Shown piece after piece: positions 22,722-31,886 of a stretch of DNA of 64,000 nucleotides. Both the position numbers and the translations under genes were made by a program. The notes under the pieces are model-generated. The model was not told the origin of the DNA and did not search any database. It saw only the letters and a program-made list of their open reading frames with translations. The stretch's first letter is position 1; every line of letters starts with the position of its first letter. Source of the DNA: Perognathus longimembris pacificus (taxonomy: Eukaryota; Chordata; Mammalia; Rodentia; Heteromyidae); contig NC_063167.1 of NCBI RefSeq assembly GCF_023159225.1, positions 15,565,360 to 15,629,359 on the forward strand. The letters run 5' to 3'.

Positions 22722-23374
22722 ACTAAAACAATACATATTTCCTCCTTGATAATTTGGGGAACACTTTCTAAGTAAAACTAGTCTGACACTTATTCATGAA
22801 TAAAAATTTTGTAGTAAGGCCTCTGAAAAGCAGTGGTAGAATAGCAGTCCTGCTAAAAACACATCCACAAACATTGATTTTTGTAGCTCAAGTGCGTTAT
22901 GTGTCTTGCACGAACTTTTGAAAGCTTAGATAAATGAGGTGGCTCAGAAAGCAGATTTTAAAAATGGGAGGAAATTAGACTGATCCAAAGGAAGATAAAT
23001 GTCCACTAATTCTCAGATTAAAATTGTAGACTCGTGTTTATATAGGGGGATTTTTGCCATGCTGATAATATGAGGTTGGCTTTCAATGCCACAGAAGGAG
23101 GTAGAATCAATGAAACCTTGTTTCAGTTCCTGGGGTCAGCTTCATTCATAAGGAAGTAGAGTTAATGCCACAACCTGGAGCCACAGATAACTACCTGTAT
23201 TAGATAGAGCCTCGTATCATCACCTATGATGACACTGGATCATATTGACCCTCAGGGTCAACTGTGTTAGTTTATACTCTCTGGGGTATAAGCGATTCTT
23301 GATCCCAGTCCTGTTCATTTACTAGAAACTTACTAGATTACTTGCTTGGAAATCACTCAGATTCAACTTGTCTC
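22722..23374 (+). other. AT-richer intronic sequence, no feature recognised
   Basis: Unique-looking AT-richer sequence; nothing coding and no classified repeat is recognised. Confidence 0.45.
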
Positions 23375-23568
23375 TTAGCTTTTCACTTAAGACTGGTACT
23401 CTACTACTTGAGCTACACTTCTACTTTTGGCTTTTTGGAGGTTAATTAGAAATAAGAGTATCATGGACTTTTGAGCCCAAGCTGACTTTGAACCTTGATC
23501 CTCAGATCTCAGATCTCAACCTCCTGAATAGCTAGGATTATAGACATGGGCCACTGGCATCTGGCTAA
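23375..23568 (-). mobile_element. B1-dID SINE, reverse, diverged
   Basis: TACTCTACTACTTGAGCTAC, GAGGTTAATTAGAAATAAGA and AGCTAGGATTATAGACATGG in reverse-strand order. Confidence 0.75.
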
Positions 23569-24156
23569 GTACTACTTTCTTGAGTGTTTCAGTTTTAGTC
23601 CCAAGGTCAACGCTGATCAACTTCAATTGTGCCTGTGGTTCTGTCTAACTTACCCTGTGTCCAGAAGAATGGAAAGTATGGACTGACTGAGGCCTAGACC
23701 ATGTGATTATGGGATATGTGGACAGTCCTATGCCAGAGGAATATGGACAAGGAGTTGTTACAGCTGTGTGAAGGTATTAGTTGTCTGTGACCAGCATCCT
23801 TGAGGCTGAGTGTGCCCTCTATGACTGACCCTCACACAGTGTGATTTCCTCCCAAGTATTTTCTATGGAGTTGATGGTGGCCCTTTTTGCTATTTAGCTT
23901 ATTATGTGTCTGTTGTTCCCTATCTCCACATCCTCCCACAGTTGTATAATCTCCTCTCAATGTTCAGGTCTTTAGGCAGTACATCAATCTCACCCACTTG
24001 TAAAAATCTCTCTTAGAACCTACAGTCCCTCTGCATTCAGGTGCCTTGGCCTACTGCATGGCTCTTGTCTTTGGAAGTTGTTGACTTCCTTCTTGTTTGT
24101 TTTCCAAAATTGTTTTGTTCATATATCATTTTCATACCATAGAAATCACCCATTTG
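23569..24156 (+). other. Intronic sequence, no feature recognised
   Basis: Unique-looking; may continue into the old L1 at about 24560. No gene is recognised. Confidence 0.4.
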
Positions 24157-24344
24157 GGGGCTGGGAATGTAGCGTAGTAGTGCTTGCCTAGCCCTGGGTT
24201 TGATTCCTCAATACCACATAAACAGAAAAGGTCAGAAGTGGTGCTGTGGCTCAAGTGGTAGAGCGCTAGCCTTGAGCAAAAGAAATTCAGGGACAATGCC
24301 CAGGCCCTGAGTTCAAGACCCAGGACTGGCAAAAAAAAAAAAAA
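24157..24344 (+). mobile_element. Dimeric ID-like SINE
   Basis: GGGGGCTGGGAATGTAGCGT start. The first unit carries a short internal deletion (TAGTAGTGCTTGCCTAGCCC); the second unit is CTGTGGCTCAAGTGGTAGAG. A15 tail. Confidence 0.88.
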
Positions 24345-24356
24345 AGATCCATTTTA

Positions 24357-24545
24357 GCTGGGTATCAGTTGCTATAATCCTAGCTATTCTGGAAGATTGA
24401 AGTTGGAGTCCAGCCCATGAAATTCCATCTCTAAAATAACCAGCAAAAAGTAGGGCTGGAAGCATGGTTCAAGTGGTAGAGTACTAGCTGAGGCAAGCTG
24501 AGCAAGCATGAAGCCCTGAGTTCAAATCCTGGTATCGCAAAAAAA
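24357..24545 (+). mobile_element. Older B1-dID SINE variant
   Basis: AGCTGGGTATCAGTTGCTAT head with a shortened B1 unit. The right unit GCTGGAAGCATGGTTCAAGT has an extra ...GCTGAGGCAAGCTGAGC segment and ends TTCAAATCCTGGTATCGC plus A-tail. Confidence 0.75.
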
Positions 24546-24559
24546 GTACTGCTCAAGGA

Positions 24560-25397
24560 AACCACTGCAGTAGTCTAATTTTGAAACATTTTCATCACCT
24601 GAAAAGAAACTGTACCCCCATTATAAGTCACTTCTTGTTTCTACTCCCATTCCTAGACAGCCACAGATTTACTGTCTGTCTCTTTACATTGGCTTGTTTT
24701 TAGATGTTTCACAAAAATGGAGCCAGACAAGCTGTGATCTTCTATGCTGGCAGTCTTCCTCTGAGCATCCTTTTCTCAGGTTCATCCGTGCTATACATGC
24801 GCCAGTACTTCCCCTCCTCTTACTGCTCACTGATACGTCTTGACAGTCTCCACATTTTACTTACCCATTTATTAGAGGGACATGTGGGTGGTTTGCCCTT
24901 TGGAGGCCACTCAGAATATTGCTCTTATGAACACTGCATACAACCTTTTATGTGAACAGATGTGTGTATTTCTCCTGGGTACATGTGCCTAATAGTAATG
25001 CTGGTTATGCGGAACTTCTATATGGAACTTCTGACGTTTTCTAAAGAGGCTGTGCTATTTTACATTCATAATATACATATATATGAGTTCCATTTTTCCT
25101 TATCTTTGACAACACGTACTGTTCGTCTTTTTGTTATAACCCCTGCATTATGTATGAAATGGTATCTCATAGTGGTTTTGATTTGTATCTCCCTAATACC
25201 TAATGATGTTGAACATCTTTTCAGATGTTTATTGGTCATCTGTATATTTTTTTTAGAGAAACAAATACTTAAATATACATTCAAAATCCTTGCCTATATT
25301 TTAACTGGGTAATTGACTTTTTCACTATTGAATTGTAAGAACTCTTTTTATGTATTCTGGATACCTAGTCCTTCATGAGATTATATGATTTGCAAAT
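24560..25397 (-). mobile_element. Old L1 (L1M-type), reverse, segment 1
   Basis: Reverse-strand L1 landmarks: GGGACATGTGGGTGGTTTGC, GAATATTGCTCTTATGAACA, AAATGGTATCTCATAGTGGT, TTTGATTTGTATCTCCCTAA, and TTTTTATGTATTCTGGATAC. No intact ORF2 remains. It continues beyond two younger SINEs to about 26560. Confidence 0.82.
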
Positions 25398-25602
25398 ACT
25401 TTTTTTTTTCCTCTTGCCAGTCCTGAGCCTTGAACTCAGTGCCTGAGCACTGTCCCTGGTTCTTTTTGCTCAAAGCTAGCACTCTGCCACTTGAGCCACA
25501 GCGCCACTTCTGGCTGTTTTCTATATATGTGATGCTGAGTTCGAACCCAAGGCTTCATGTATATGAATCAAGAACTCTACTATTAGGCCATATTCCCAGC
25601 CC
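25398..25602 (-). mobile_element. Dimeric ID-like SINE, reverse, inside old L1
   Basis: T-run tail then TTGCCAGTCCTGAGCCTTGA, ending CCATATTCCCAGCC. Flanked by the 8-bp repeat TTGCAAAT (25390-25397 and 25603-25610), which is L1 sequence, so the SINE is younger than the L1. Confidence 0.88.
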
Positions 25603-25889
25603 TTGCAAATTGTTTCTTATATTTTGTGAATTAAATCTTCACAAAATTTCTAATTTTATAGAATCAACTTACCTCTTTTGTTGTTGTTTCTTATGCTTTT
25701 GATGATGAATCTAAGAAGCCATTATCTAAGATGATTCCTGTGTCTTCTAGGATAGTTACAGTTTTAGCCATTCCTTTAAGGCCATGATCCATTTTGAGTC
25801 CATTTTTGTGTGTGGTGTGAGGTAGGATTCCAGCTTCAGTCTTTTGCATGTAGATCTAATGGTACTAGCATTGGATCCAAAGTATTTTT
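25603..25889 (-). mobile_element. Old L1 (L1M-type), reverse, segment 2
   Basis: Continues segment 1 with reverse-strand L1 phrases such as ATCTAAGATGATTCCTGTGT, AAGGCCATGATCCATTTTGA and CAGTCTTTTGCATGTAGATC. Confidence 0.75.
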
Positions 25890-26099
25890 TGAGCCATGTG
25901 CTCGTGGCTCATACCTGAAATCCTAGCTACTCAGAAGGCTGAGAGATCTGAGGATTGAGGTTCAAAGCCAACCTAGGCTTCAAGTTACCATAAAAAAGAT
26001 GGAAGTTGAGCTATGACTCAAGTGGCAAAACACTAGCCTTGGGCAAAAAAGCTTAGAGATAGCACTCAGGCCCTGAGTTTAAGCCCTAAGACCATCATA
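25890..26099 (+). mobile_element. B1-dID SINE inside old L1
   Basis: TGCTCGTGGCTCATACCTGA head, then ATCCTAGCTACTCAGAAGGC. The right unit is GAGCTATGACTCAAGTGGCA, ending GAGTTTAAGCCCTAAGACC. Confidence 0.78.
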
Positions 26100-26560
26100 G
26101 AACTTTTTTATTTTGTTTTTTTTCTATGAAGACTCTGCTTTCCTGATTGATTTGTCTTGCCTGTATCTCACTGTTTTGATTGGGGCAGCCTTGTAGTGTT
26201 CCAGTACCATATCATCTTGATGTTGTAGTTTTTGAATCACAAAATGAGTCTTCCATATTGGTTCTTTTGTAAGATTATTTTGGCTGCTTTGGGTCCCTTG
26301 TGTTTTCATATAAATTCTAGGACTGCATTGTCAACTTCGGCAAAAAAAAAAAAAAAATTTGGGATTTTGAAAGAGATTATGTGAATCTGTAGATCACTTG
26401 GGGAGAATTGCCATGTTAACATGGCTCTTTCTGATCTTTTTTCCTCTATCTCAGCAATGTTTTCTAGGTTTCAATGCTTGTAGATATTTGTTAAACTTAC
26501 ACTTATTTTGTTCTTTTGGGGGCCTATTCTCAGTGAAAGTATTTTCTCAATTTTATTTTT
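26100..26560 (-). mobile_element. Old L1 (L1M-type), reverse, segment 3
   Basis: Reverse-strand L1 sequence resumes: GGGGCAGCCTTGTAGTGTTC, CAGTACCATATCATCTTGAT, and GTGAATCTGTAGATCACTTG. An A15 run lies at 26342-26356. Confidence 0.75.
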
Positions 26561-26958
26561 AGAGTGTTTATTATTCATATCTGCACTTTGCTGAGCCATT
26601 ATTTCCATGGAATGGTAGCAGATGAGGATTTAGAACTGCACCTCACACCATCAGCCTCAGGTTCAGCTTTACCTCTCCCTTTCTTTGGTAGGTGCTCTCC
26701 ATTCCTCTCTTGCCTAATGGCAGTACTTGACTCCATAGTACAGTGCCACTCAGCGTTGGACATCTTTGTTTATTCTTGACCCTAGGATGAGGCTTCTAGC
26801 CTTCTACCATGTGATATTGGCTGTGGAGCTCTCTGGTGGAGCCCCCATTGCTGGCTCCCTTGCCTTTCACGTTCTGGGAAGAGCATATGGGGGTGGGGCA
26901 GAAAGTTTGAAATGTCTGAACTATGAACCTCTGTCTGTTCTTCCCTCAGGCTTTGTTT
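26561..26958 (+). other. Intronic sequence, no feature recognised
   Basis: Unique-looking sequence between the L1 and the next SINE. Confidence 0.4.
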
Positions 26959-26971
26959 ATAATTGGACTAA

Positions 26972-27168
26972 GTAGGGGCTGGGAATGTGGCTTAGCGGTA
27001 GAGTGCTTGCCTAACATTCATTCCTCAGCACCACGTAAGCAGAAAAGGCCGGAAGTGGCACTGTGGCTCAAGTGGTAGAGTGCTAGCCTTGAGCAAAAAG
27101 AAGCCAGGAACAGTGCTCAGGCCCTGAGTTCAAGCTCCAGGACTGGCCAAAAAAAGAAAATAATAATA
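26972..27168 (+). mobile_element. Dimeric ID-like SINE
   Basis: GTAGGGGCTGGGAATGTGGC start with a deletion in the first unit that removes the B-box region. The second unit is CTGTGGCTCAAGTGGTAGAG and the tail is AAATAATAAT-rich. Flanked by the perfect 13-bp repeat ATAATTGGACTAA (26959-26971 and 27169-27181). Confidence 0.9.
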
Positions 27169-27181
27169 ATAATTGGACTAA

Positions 27182-28360
27182 ATAAAGAATTATAGGATGG
27201 AAACCATTTTTCCCTCGGAATTTTGAAACTGATTCATTGTCTCTAGCTTCTGATATCCTGAAAAGAAGCTTGATCCCATTCAGATTCCTGACTGTGCTTT
27301 TCCTTTGGAAGCTCACAGGACATGTTCTGTGTCTTCTGTGTTCTGAAACGTCATCATAATTTGCCCTAGGATGGGGCTCCCATCATTCATCTTTTCCAGC
27401 CTGGAAATTTACAGTCTCAGTTCTAGAGACATTTTTTAAAATTATATCTTTATTTTCTTCTCTCCTTTTTCTCCATTTCTGAAATCCCTACAGTTTGGAT
27501 ATTAAATCTACAGAGCGAGTCCTCTCATTGTCTTATTTTTCTTTTATTTTCTGAATCACTTGCTTTTAGTTCTTTTCCAGAAAATTTCCTCAGATTTATA
27601 TTCTAATTCTACAATTGAGTTTTCTTTTTCTGCTAAATCAATGCTCAACCTCTCTCTCTCTTTCCCAGCTGCCCAAATGTGTTTTCTGTTGTCTTCTCCT
27701 CTTGTTGCTTTGTGCTGTGGATTGACGTGTTTGTTTTTTGTTTTCTTTTTCTAAATTCTCTTCCTGGTTTCTCAGAGTTATGGGACCAGGGGGAGGTGGG
27801 AGCTAATATATTTATCTAACTTACCTTCTTAGCCAGTATCTTTGGCTCTAATTGATTGGTTCTCTAAGCTTCTAATTGGTTCTACAAAATGAGACAAATG
27901 AGCCCCATCCTGACATCTGCCCAGAAGCCTTTGTGAAGATCAAGTGAATTCGCTGGATAAAGATTTACTGTTCACACATCAGGGTGTATAACTCTCCATT
28001 TGAAGCTGAGAGTTGAAGGTGGGGCTTTAGAAGCTGGGGCTGGAGAAAGGCTACTCCTGGCTAAAAGCTACTGCTTTGGTCATCCATTGCCAGGAGAGTG
28101 CTTGCTGCATGACAGACAGCTCCAAACCTCCCCAACAATCAGTGGTACAGTGTTAGGCAGCTTAGGAGTCTTCAGGGCCCAGTTAGCCCAGGCTAAGTCC
28201 ACCACATGACACTACAGATCTCAAGCAGGCTTGGGACTAGGCAACTGTCAGCTGACCTACGAGACCTTTGGCTGGGACTGTGGGACAGCTCAGCTTTGCT
28301 ATGAATGGAGATGGCAGAAACAGGAAATTTAGCAGAAACCTGCAAGGGGGCATTTGAAGC
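27182..28360 (+). other. Intronic sequence with unclassified old-repeat-like segments
   Basis: 27430-27760 is T-rich and resembles an old reverse-strand retroelement. About 28079-28330 (GTCAGCTGACCTACGAGACC, then TTTGGCTGGGACTGTGGGAC) resembles the unclassified ancient repeat at 20826. I cannot name either family. Confidence 0.35.
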
Positions 28361-28374
28361 CTTGCTTGGATCTT

Positions 28375-28704
28375 TTTTTTTTTTTTCCTTATTTATTGTC
28401 AAAGTGACGTACAGAGTTTACAGTTTCATACATTAGGCATTGGATACATGTACTGTTTGTTACCTTCTCCCTCATTCCCCCCTCTCCCTCCTCCCCCTTT
28501 CTCTCTCCCCCCATAAGTTGTTCAGTTAGTTTACACCAAACAGTTTTGCAAGTATTGCTTTTGTGGTCGTTTGTCTTTTTATCCTGTGTCTCTCCATTTT
28601 GGTATTCCCTTTCACTTTCCTAGTTCTAATACCAGTATATACAGTTTCCAGTGTACTCAGATAAGATACAGTGATAGTGCAGGTACAACCACAGGAAGGG
28701 GATA
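28375..28704 (-). mobile_element. L1 3'-UTR insertion, reverse, 5'-truncated
   Basis: A 330-bp insertion beginning with its T-run (poly-A tail) and flanked by the perfect 14-bp repeat CTTGCTTGGATCTT (28361-28374 and 28705-28718). The reverse complement ends ACTGTAAACTCTGTACGTCA, then CTTTGACAATAAATAAGG, the same 3' end type as the fragment at 8413, and contains a purine-rich GGGGAGAGAGAAAGGGGGAG tract typical of rodent L1 3' UTRs. Confidence 0.85.
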
Positions 28705-28776
28705 CTTGCTTGGATCTTGTTTGATGTCATTGTCAAGTTAGCTGCTCAGCAGATTGCAGATTAAGAGTAAAGGGAG

Positions 28777-28985
28777 GGCTGGGGATATAGCCTAGTGGCA
28801 AGAGTGCCTGCCTCGGATACACGAGGCCCTAGGTTCGATTCCCCAGCACCACATATACAGAAAATGGCCAGAAACGGCGCTGTGGCTCAAGTGGCGGAGT
28901 GCTAGCCTTGAGCGGGAAGAAGCCAGGGACAGTGCTCAGGCCCGGAGTCCAAGGCCCAGGACTGGCCAAAAAAAAAAAAAAAAAA
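28777..28985 (+). mobile_element. Dimeric ID-like SINE (young subfamily A)
   Basis: GGCTGGGGATATAGCCTAGT start (A-box region), TAGGTTCGATTCCCCAG B box, second unit GCTGTGGCTCAAGTGGCGGA, and an A22 tail. Flanked by the perfect 14-bp repeat AAGAGTAAAGGGAG (28763-28776 and 28986-28999). It shares the block CCTCGGATACACGAGGCCCT with the copies at 44453 and 56955. Confidence 0.95.
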
Positions 28986-29175
28986 AAGAGTAAAGGGAGA
29001 GAGGGGCCTACTGGGTGGTAAAGGACAGGATGAAGAGTGGGGTAAAGAATTGAAGCCTTTGATACGACTTCTACCAGCAGTGTCCAGGCCACACTCTGGA
29101 GCAGAACCTCCATCTTCATCTCTCGATTTTGCTTCTGTTAAAACCAAGAATGTTTTACCTAAACTAGGAACCTGA

Positions 29176-29386
29176 GGGGGCTGGGAATACGGCCTAGTGG
29201 TAGAGTGCTTGCCTTGTATACATGAAACCCTGGGTTCGATTTCTCAGCACCACATATATGGAAAAAGCCAGAAATGGTGCTGTGGCTCAAGTGGTAGAGT
29301 GCTAGCCTTGAGTAGAAAGAAGCCAGGGACAGTGTTCAGGCCTGAGTTCAAGCCCCAGGACTGGCAAAAGAGGAAAAAGAAAAAGA
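29176..29386 (+). mobile_element. Dimeric ID-like SINE
   Basis: GGGGCTGGGAATACGGCCTA start, CTGGGTTCGATTTC B box, and second unit CTGTGGCTCAAGTGGTAGAG. (GAAAAA)n tail. Flanking repeat AACCTGA (29169-29175 and 29387-29393), short. Confidence 0.88.
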
Positions 29387-29393
29387 AACCTGA

Positions 29394-30327
29394 AGGCCTG
29401 CTACCTTGGTTTGCTTTCAGTTGAAACTCTCCTGTTTTACTTACATTTGGGGGAAATGCTGCCCACCCGTAGGACAATCTGAAAGGATCTCTACCTCTCA
29501 GTAAAGCTGCACACTCCCCACCCTGGGCTGGGCTGTTGATCCCAGGCAACCGATTTAATCTGCTTAATTATTTGATTCAATCAGAGGTTGGCTTAATTAT
29601 TTTCTTGCTTCTCACCTCTTTTGAATCCATTCTGGAAACTGATTATGTCTTTAACACCAGTGCAGAGATAAGCATTTCAATTGGGAAATGTAATTAGCCA
29701 AGGAAAATGAACATAGGAGTTGCCTTTTGTCAAAGCACCATTAAAACTCAGCTCAGGTCAATACCAAAGGGGTGAAAGACAAAGGGTGCAGTTTATTTAT
29801 CTTCTGACCAGGAGGGAAGCCCAGCAGGAGGTGGGAAAATAGGAACTCTAATGCCTTAGAGGAAGGAGGTGCATTCATTCATGAGACCCTGCTAGACCGC
29901 ACTGGGTGCTAGGGATGCAAAGCTGAACGGGCTATGACCTTGCCCCTTGACCTCTCCTGGCAGAAAGGCTCACACATCATAGGAGGTTAGTACAAAATAC
30001 TGAGGGGAATACAGAGAAGGAGCCACTGGCTCACTTCTGGGGACTTCACAGAGAAGGTCCATCCATGAGCTGGGTCCTGAAGAATGAACATTGTTTCCCA
30101 GAGTGGTGTGGAAGGGCGCTTCAGGGAAAGAGCCCAGTGAGCACACAAGTGTGATGGCCTTGTCTTGGGATAGATAGCCAGGCTTCCAGGGCCTTTAGAG
30201 GCTACCATAGGCCTCTCAGAACCCAGCACGCAGTACATCCTTCCCAGGCCTGCTCCCACTCGTGAGCTTCCCTCTTCCCACAACGTTCCCCCTACAGGAT
30301 TTTCAAGGATTCACCTACAGTGCGTTT
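29394..30327 (+). other. Intronic sequence with AT-rich, TAATTA-bearing block
   Basis: 29536-29760 is an AT-rich island with three TAATTA cores (29565, 29594, 29691), two of them in the repeated word GCTTAATTATT. It could be a regulatory element but nothing here proves it. The rest is unique-looking. Confidence 0.45.
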
Positions 30328-30400
30328 GTTGTTGTTTCTTGGCAGTACTGGACGTCTTGTATTCACTAAGCAGGTGTTCTACCACTTGAGCCCCACTCCT
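30328..30400 (-). mobile_element. ID-like SINE fragment, reverse
   Basis: GTTGTTTCTTGGCAGTACTG and CAGGTGTTCTACCACTTGAG are reverse-strand ID-like SINE phrases. Its end is the outer part of the hairpin arm at 30391. Confidence 0.55.
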
Positions 30401-30522
30401 AAGCCTTTCACACTCCCAGACTAGGTCTGATGCTGAGACCCCATAGGTAGGAGGAGGGAGGCCAGGGCAGCATGCCTCAGCCTCAGACCTGGTCTGGGAG
30501 TGTGAAAGGCTTGGGTGTGGGG
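30391..30522. repeat. Long imperfect inverted repeat (hairpin)
   Basis: The left arm 30391-30437 is the reverse complement of the right arm 30476-30522 at 43 of 47 positions; the inner 37 bp (30401-30437 against 30476-30512) differ at only two. The spacer is 38 nt. The arm core is AAGCCTTTCACACTCCCAGA and, opposite it, TCTGGGAGTGTGAAAGGCTT. No flanking duplication was found, so a transposon origin is not supported. Confidence 0.92.
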
Positions 30523-31218
30523 ACCAGCCTCAGCGGCCGAGCCCTCCGCCTCATGAGGCTCTCCAGTCTCCAGAGGCAGCGTAGTGTACACAGGGCACAG
30601 GGCCTGGCAGCGGCTGCCAGAGCCAGAGCACCAGGGCTGCGCACACATGGCAAGGCTTTGATAAAGCCTACCTGACTAGTCTGAAAAATCAGCCGAACAT
30701 CTTCCTGGCAGGGAATATGATTTCCTGTTAATGAGTTGTGAGAGACTGGAACAAGTTATCAGAGGGATAAGGAAGGGGGGAAGGGCCGCCTTCCTCCCAG
30801 GGGAACCATCTGCAGATGAGAGCCTGACCCAGCCGCCTCTCCCCAAGGGCTCAACATCTGGGATCAGGAACTGCCATGGGAAAGAACTGCAGTGAGGCTC
30901 CAGCTGTGTCAGGACCTTCGAGGAGACCTGCCCCGCCCCCCCCCGTGTGCTCCCCCTCCCCCTCCCCCTCTCCCTCCCCTTCACCAGCCCCAGATCCCCA
31001 GAGGCCAGAGCTCCTAACCTGCATGATGGATCCCTCTGTAATCCTCCTCCACTCCTGGTATCTACTGAGCTGTCAGAGAGGTGCAGTCAGGGGTCTGAGT
31101 TCATTCCACTTAGTGGATGTATTTGTTTAGGTCAGGCTTACTGCTTTAACAGAAAGCGCAGAGATCGCGGTAGATCCAAGCCACACATTTACTTCTTGCT
31201 CATCTAAAGGCAAGATGA
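30523..31218 (+). other. Intronic sequence with CCCCCT-rich tract
   Basis: 30950-30985 is a (CCCCCT)n-like pyrimidine tract. Otherwise unique-looking. Confidence 0.5.
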
Positions 31219-31428
31219 AGCCAGGTGCTGGTGGCTCATACTTAGAATCACAGCTACTCAGGAGGCTGAGATCTGAGGATCTGAAGCCAGAGAGGAAAGT
31301 CTGTGAGGCTCATCTCTAGTTAACCAGCAGAAAGCCAGAAGTGGAGGTAGAGCGCTAGTCTTGAGCAAAAAAGCTGAGGGACAGCACTCAGGCCCTGAGT
31401 TCAAGCCCCACGACTGCCCCCCAAAAAA
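31219..31428 (+). mobile_element. B1-dID SINE
   Basis: AGCCAGGTGCTGGTGGCTCA head, CTACTCAGGAGGCTGAGATC, linker TAGTTAACCAGCAGAAAGCC, and a right unit shortened at its start (GAAGTGGAGGTAGAGCGCTA). Tail after GCCCCACGACTGCC. Confidence 0.85.
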
Positions 31429-31668
31429 GCAAGAGGATGGCAGCAGAGGGGGTCTGCTGCTCGCTGTCACTCGGATTAGCGCAGTGGAGAAGTCATCATT
31501 TTCAGAGTGTGGCTCCCAGTGCCAGTCAGCTTTGGGGGTGTGCTGTCTACAGGCCCCGCTGAGATGCCTCGGGTATGTGCAGCTCCTGCCTGGACGGAAG
31601 CTCCCTGCCTTGGCTCTCCCCCTGCAAGAGAGCTGGGAGCTGGGTTGCATGTTCTTGCTGTTAATCTT

Positions 31669-31872
31669 TTTTTTTGCCAGTCCTGGGCCTTGGACTCAGG
31701 GCCTGAGCACTGTCCCTGGCTTCTTTTTGCTCAAGGCTAGCACTCTGCCACTTGAGCCACAGAGCCACTTCTGGCCTTTTCTATATATGTGGTGCTGAGA
31801 AATCGAACCCAGAGCTTCATGTATATGAGGCGAGCACTTTACCACTGCCACTAGGCCATATTCCCAGCCCCT
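31669..31872 (-). mobile_element. Dimeric ID-like SINE, reverse
   Basis: T-run tail, GCCAGTCCTGGGCCTTGGAC through CCATATTCCCAGCCCC. Flanked by the perfect 14-bp repeat TTGCTGTTAATCTT (31655-31668 and 31873-31886). Confidence 0.93.
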
Positions 31873-31886
31873 TTGCTGTTAATCTT

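Noticed and set aside
28820..28860. Possible tRNA gene from the B-box motif GGTTCGATTCC
   Set aside because: The motif belongs to the SINE promoter unit and there is no cloverleaf acceptor stem.
30391..30522. MITE-type DNA transposon reading of the hairpin
   Set aside because: No flanking target duplication and no terminal-repeat family resemblance.
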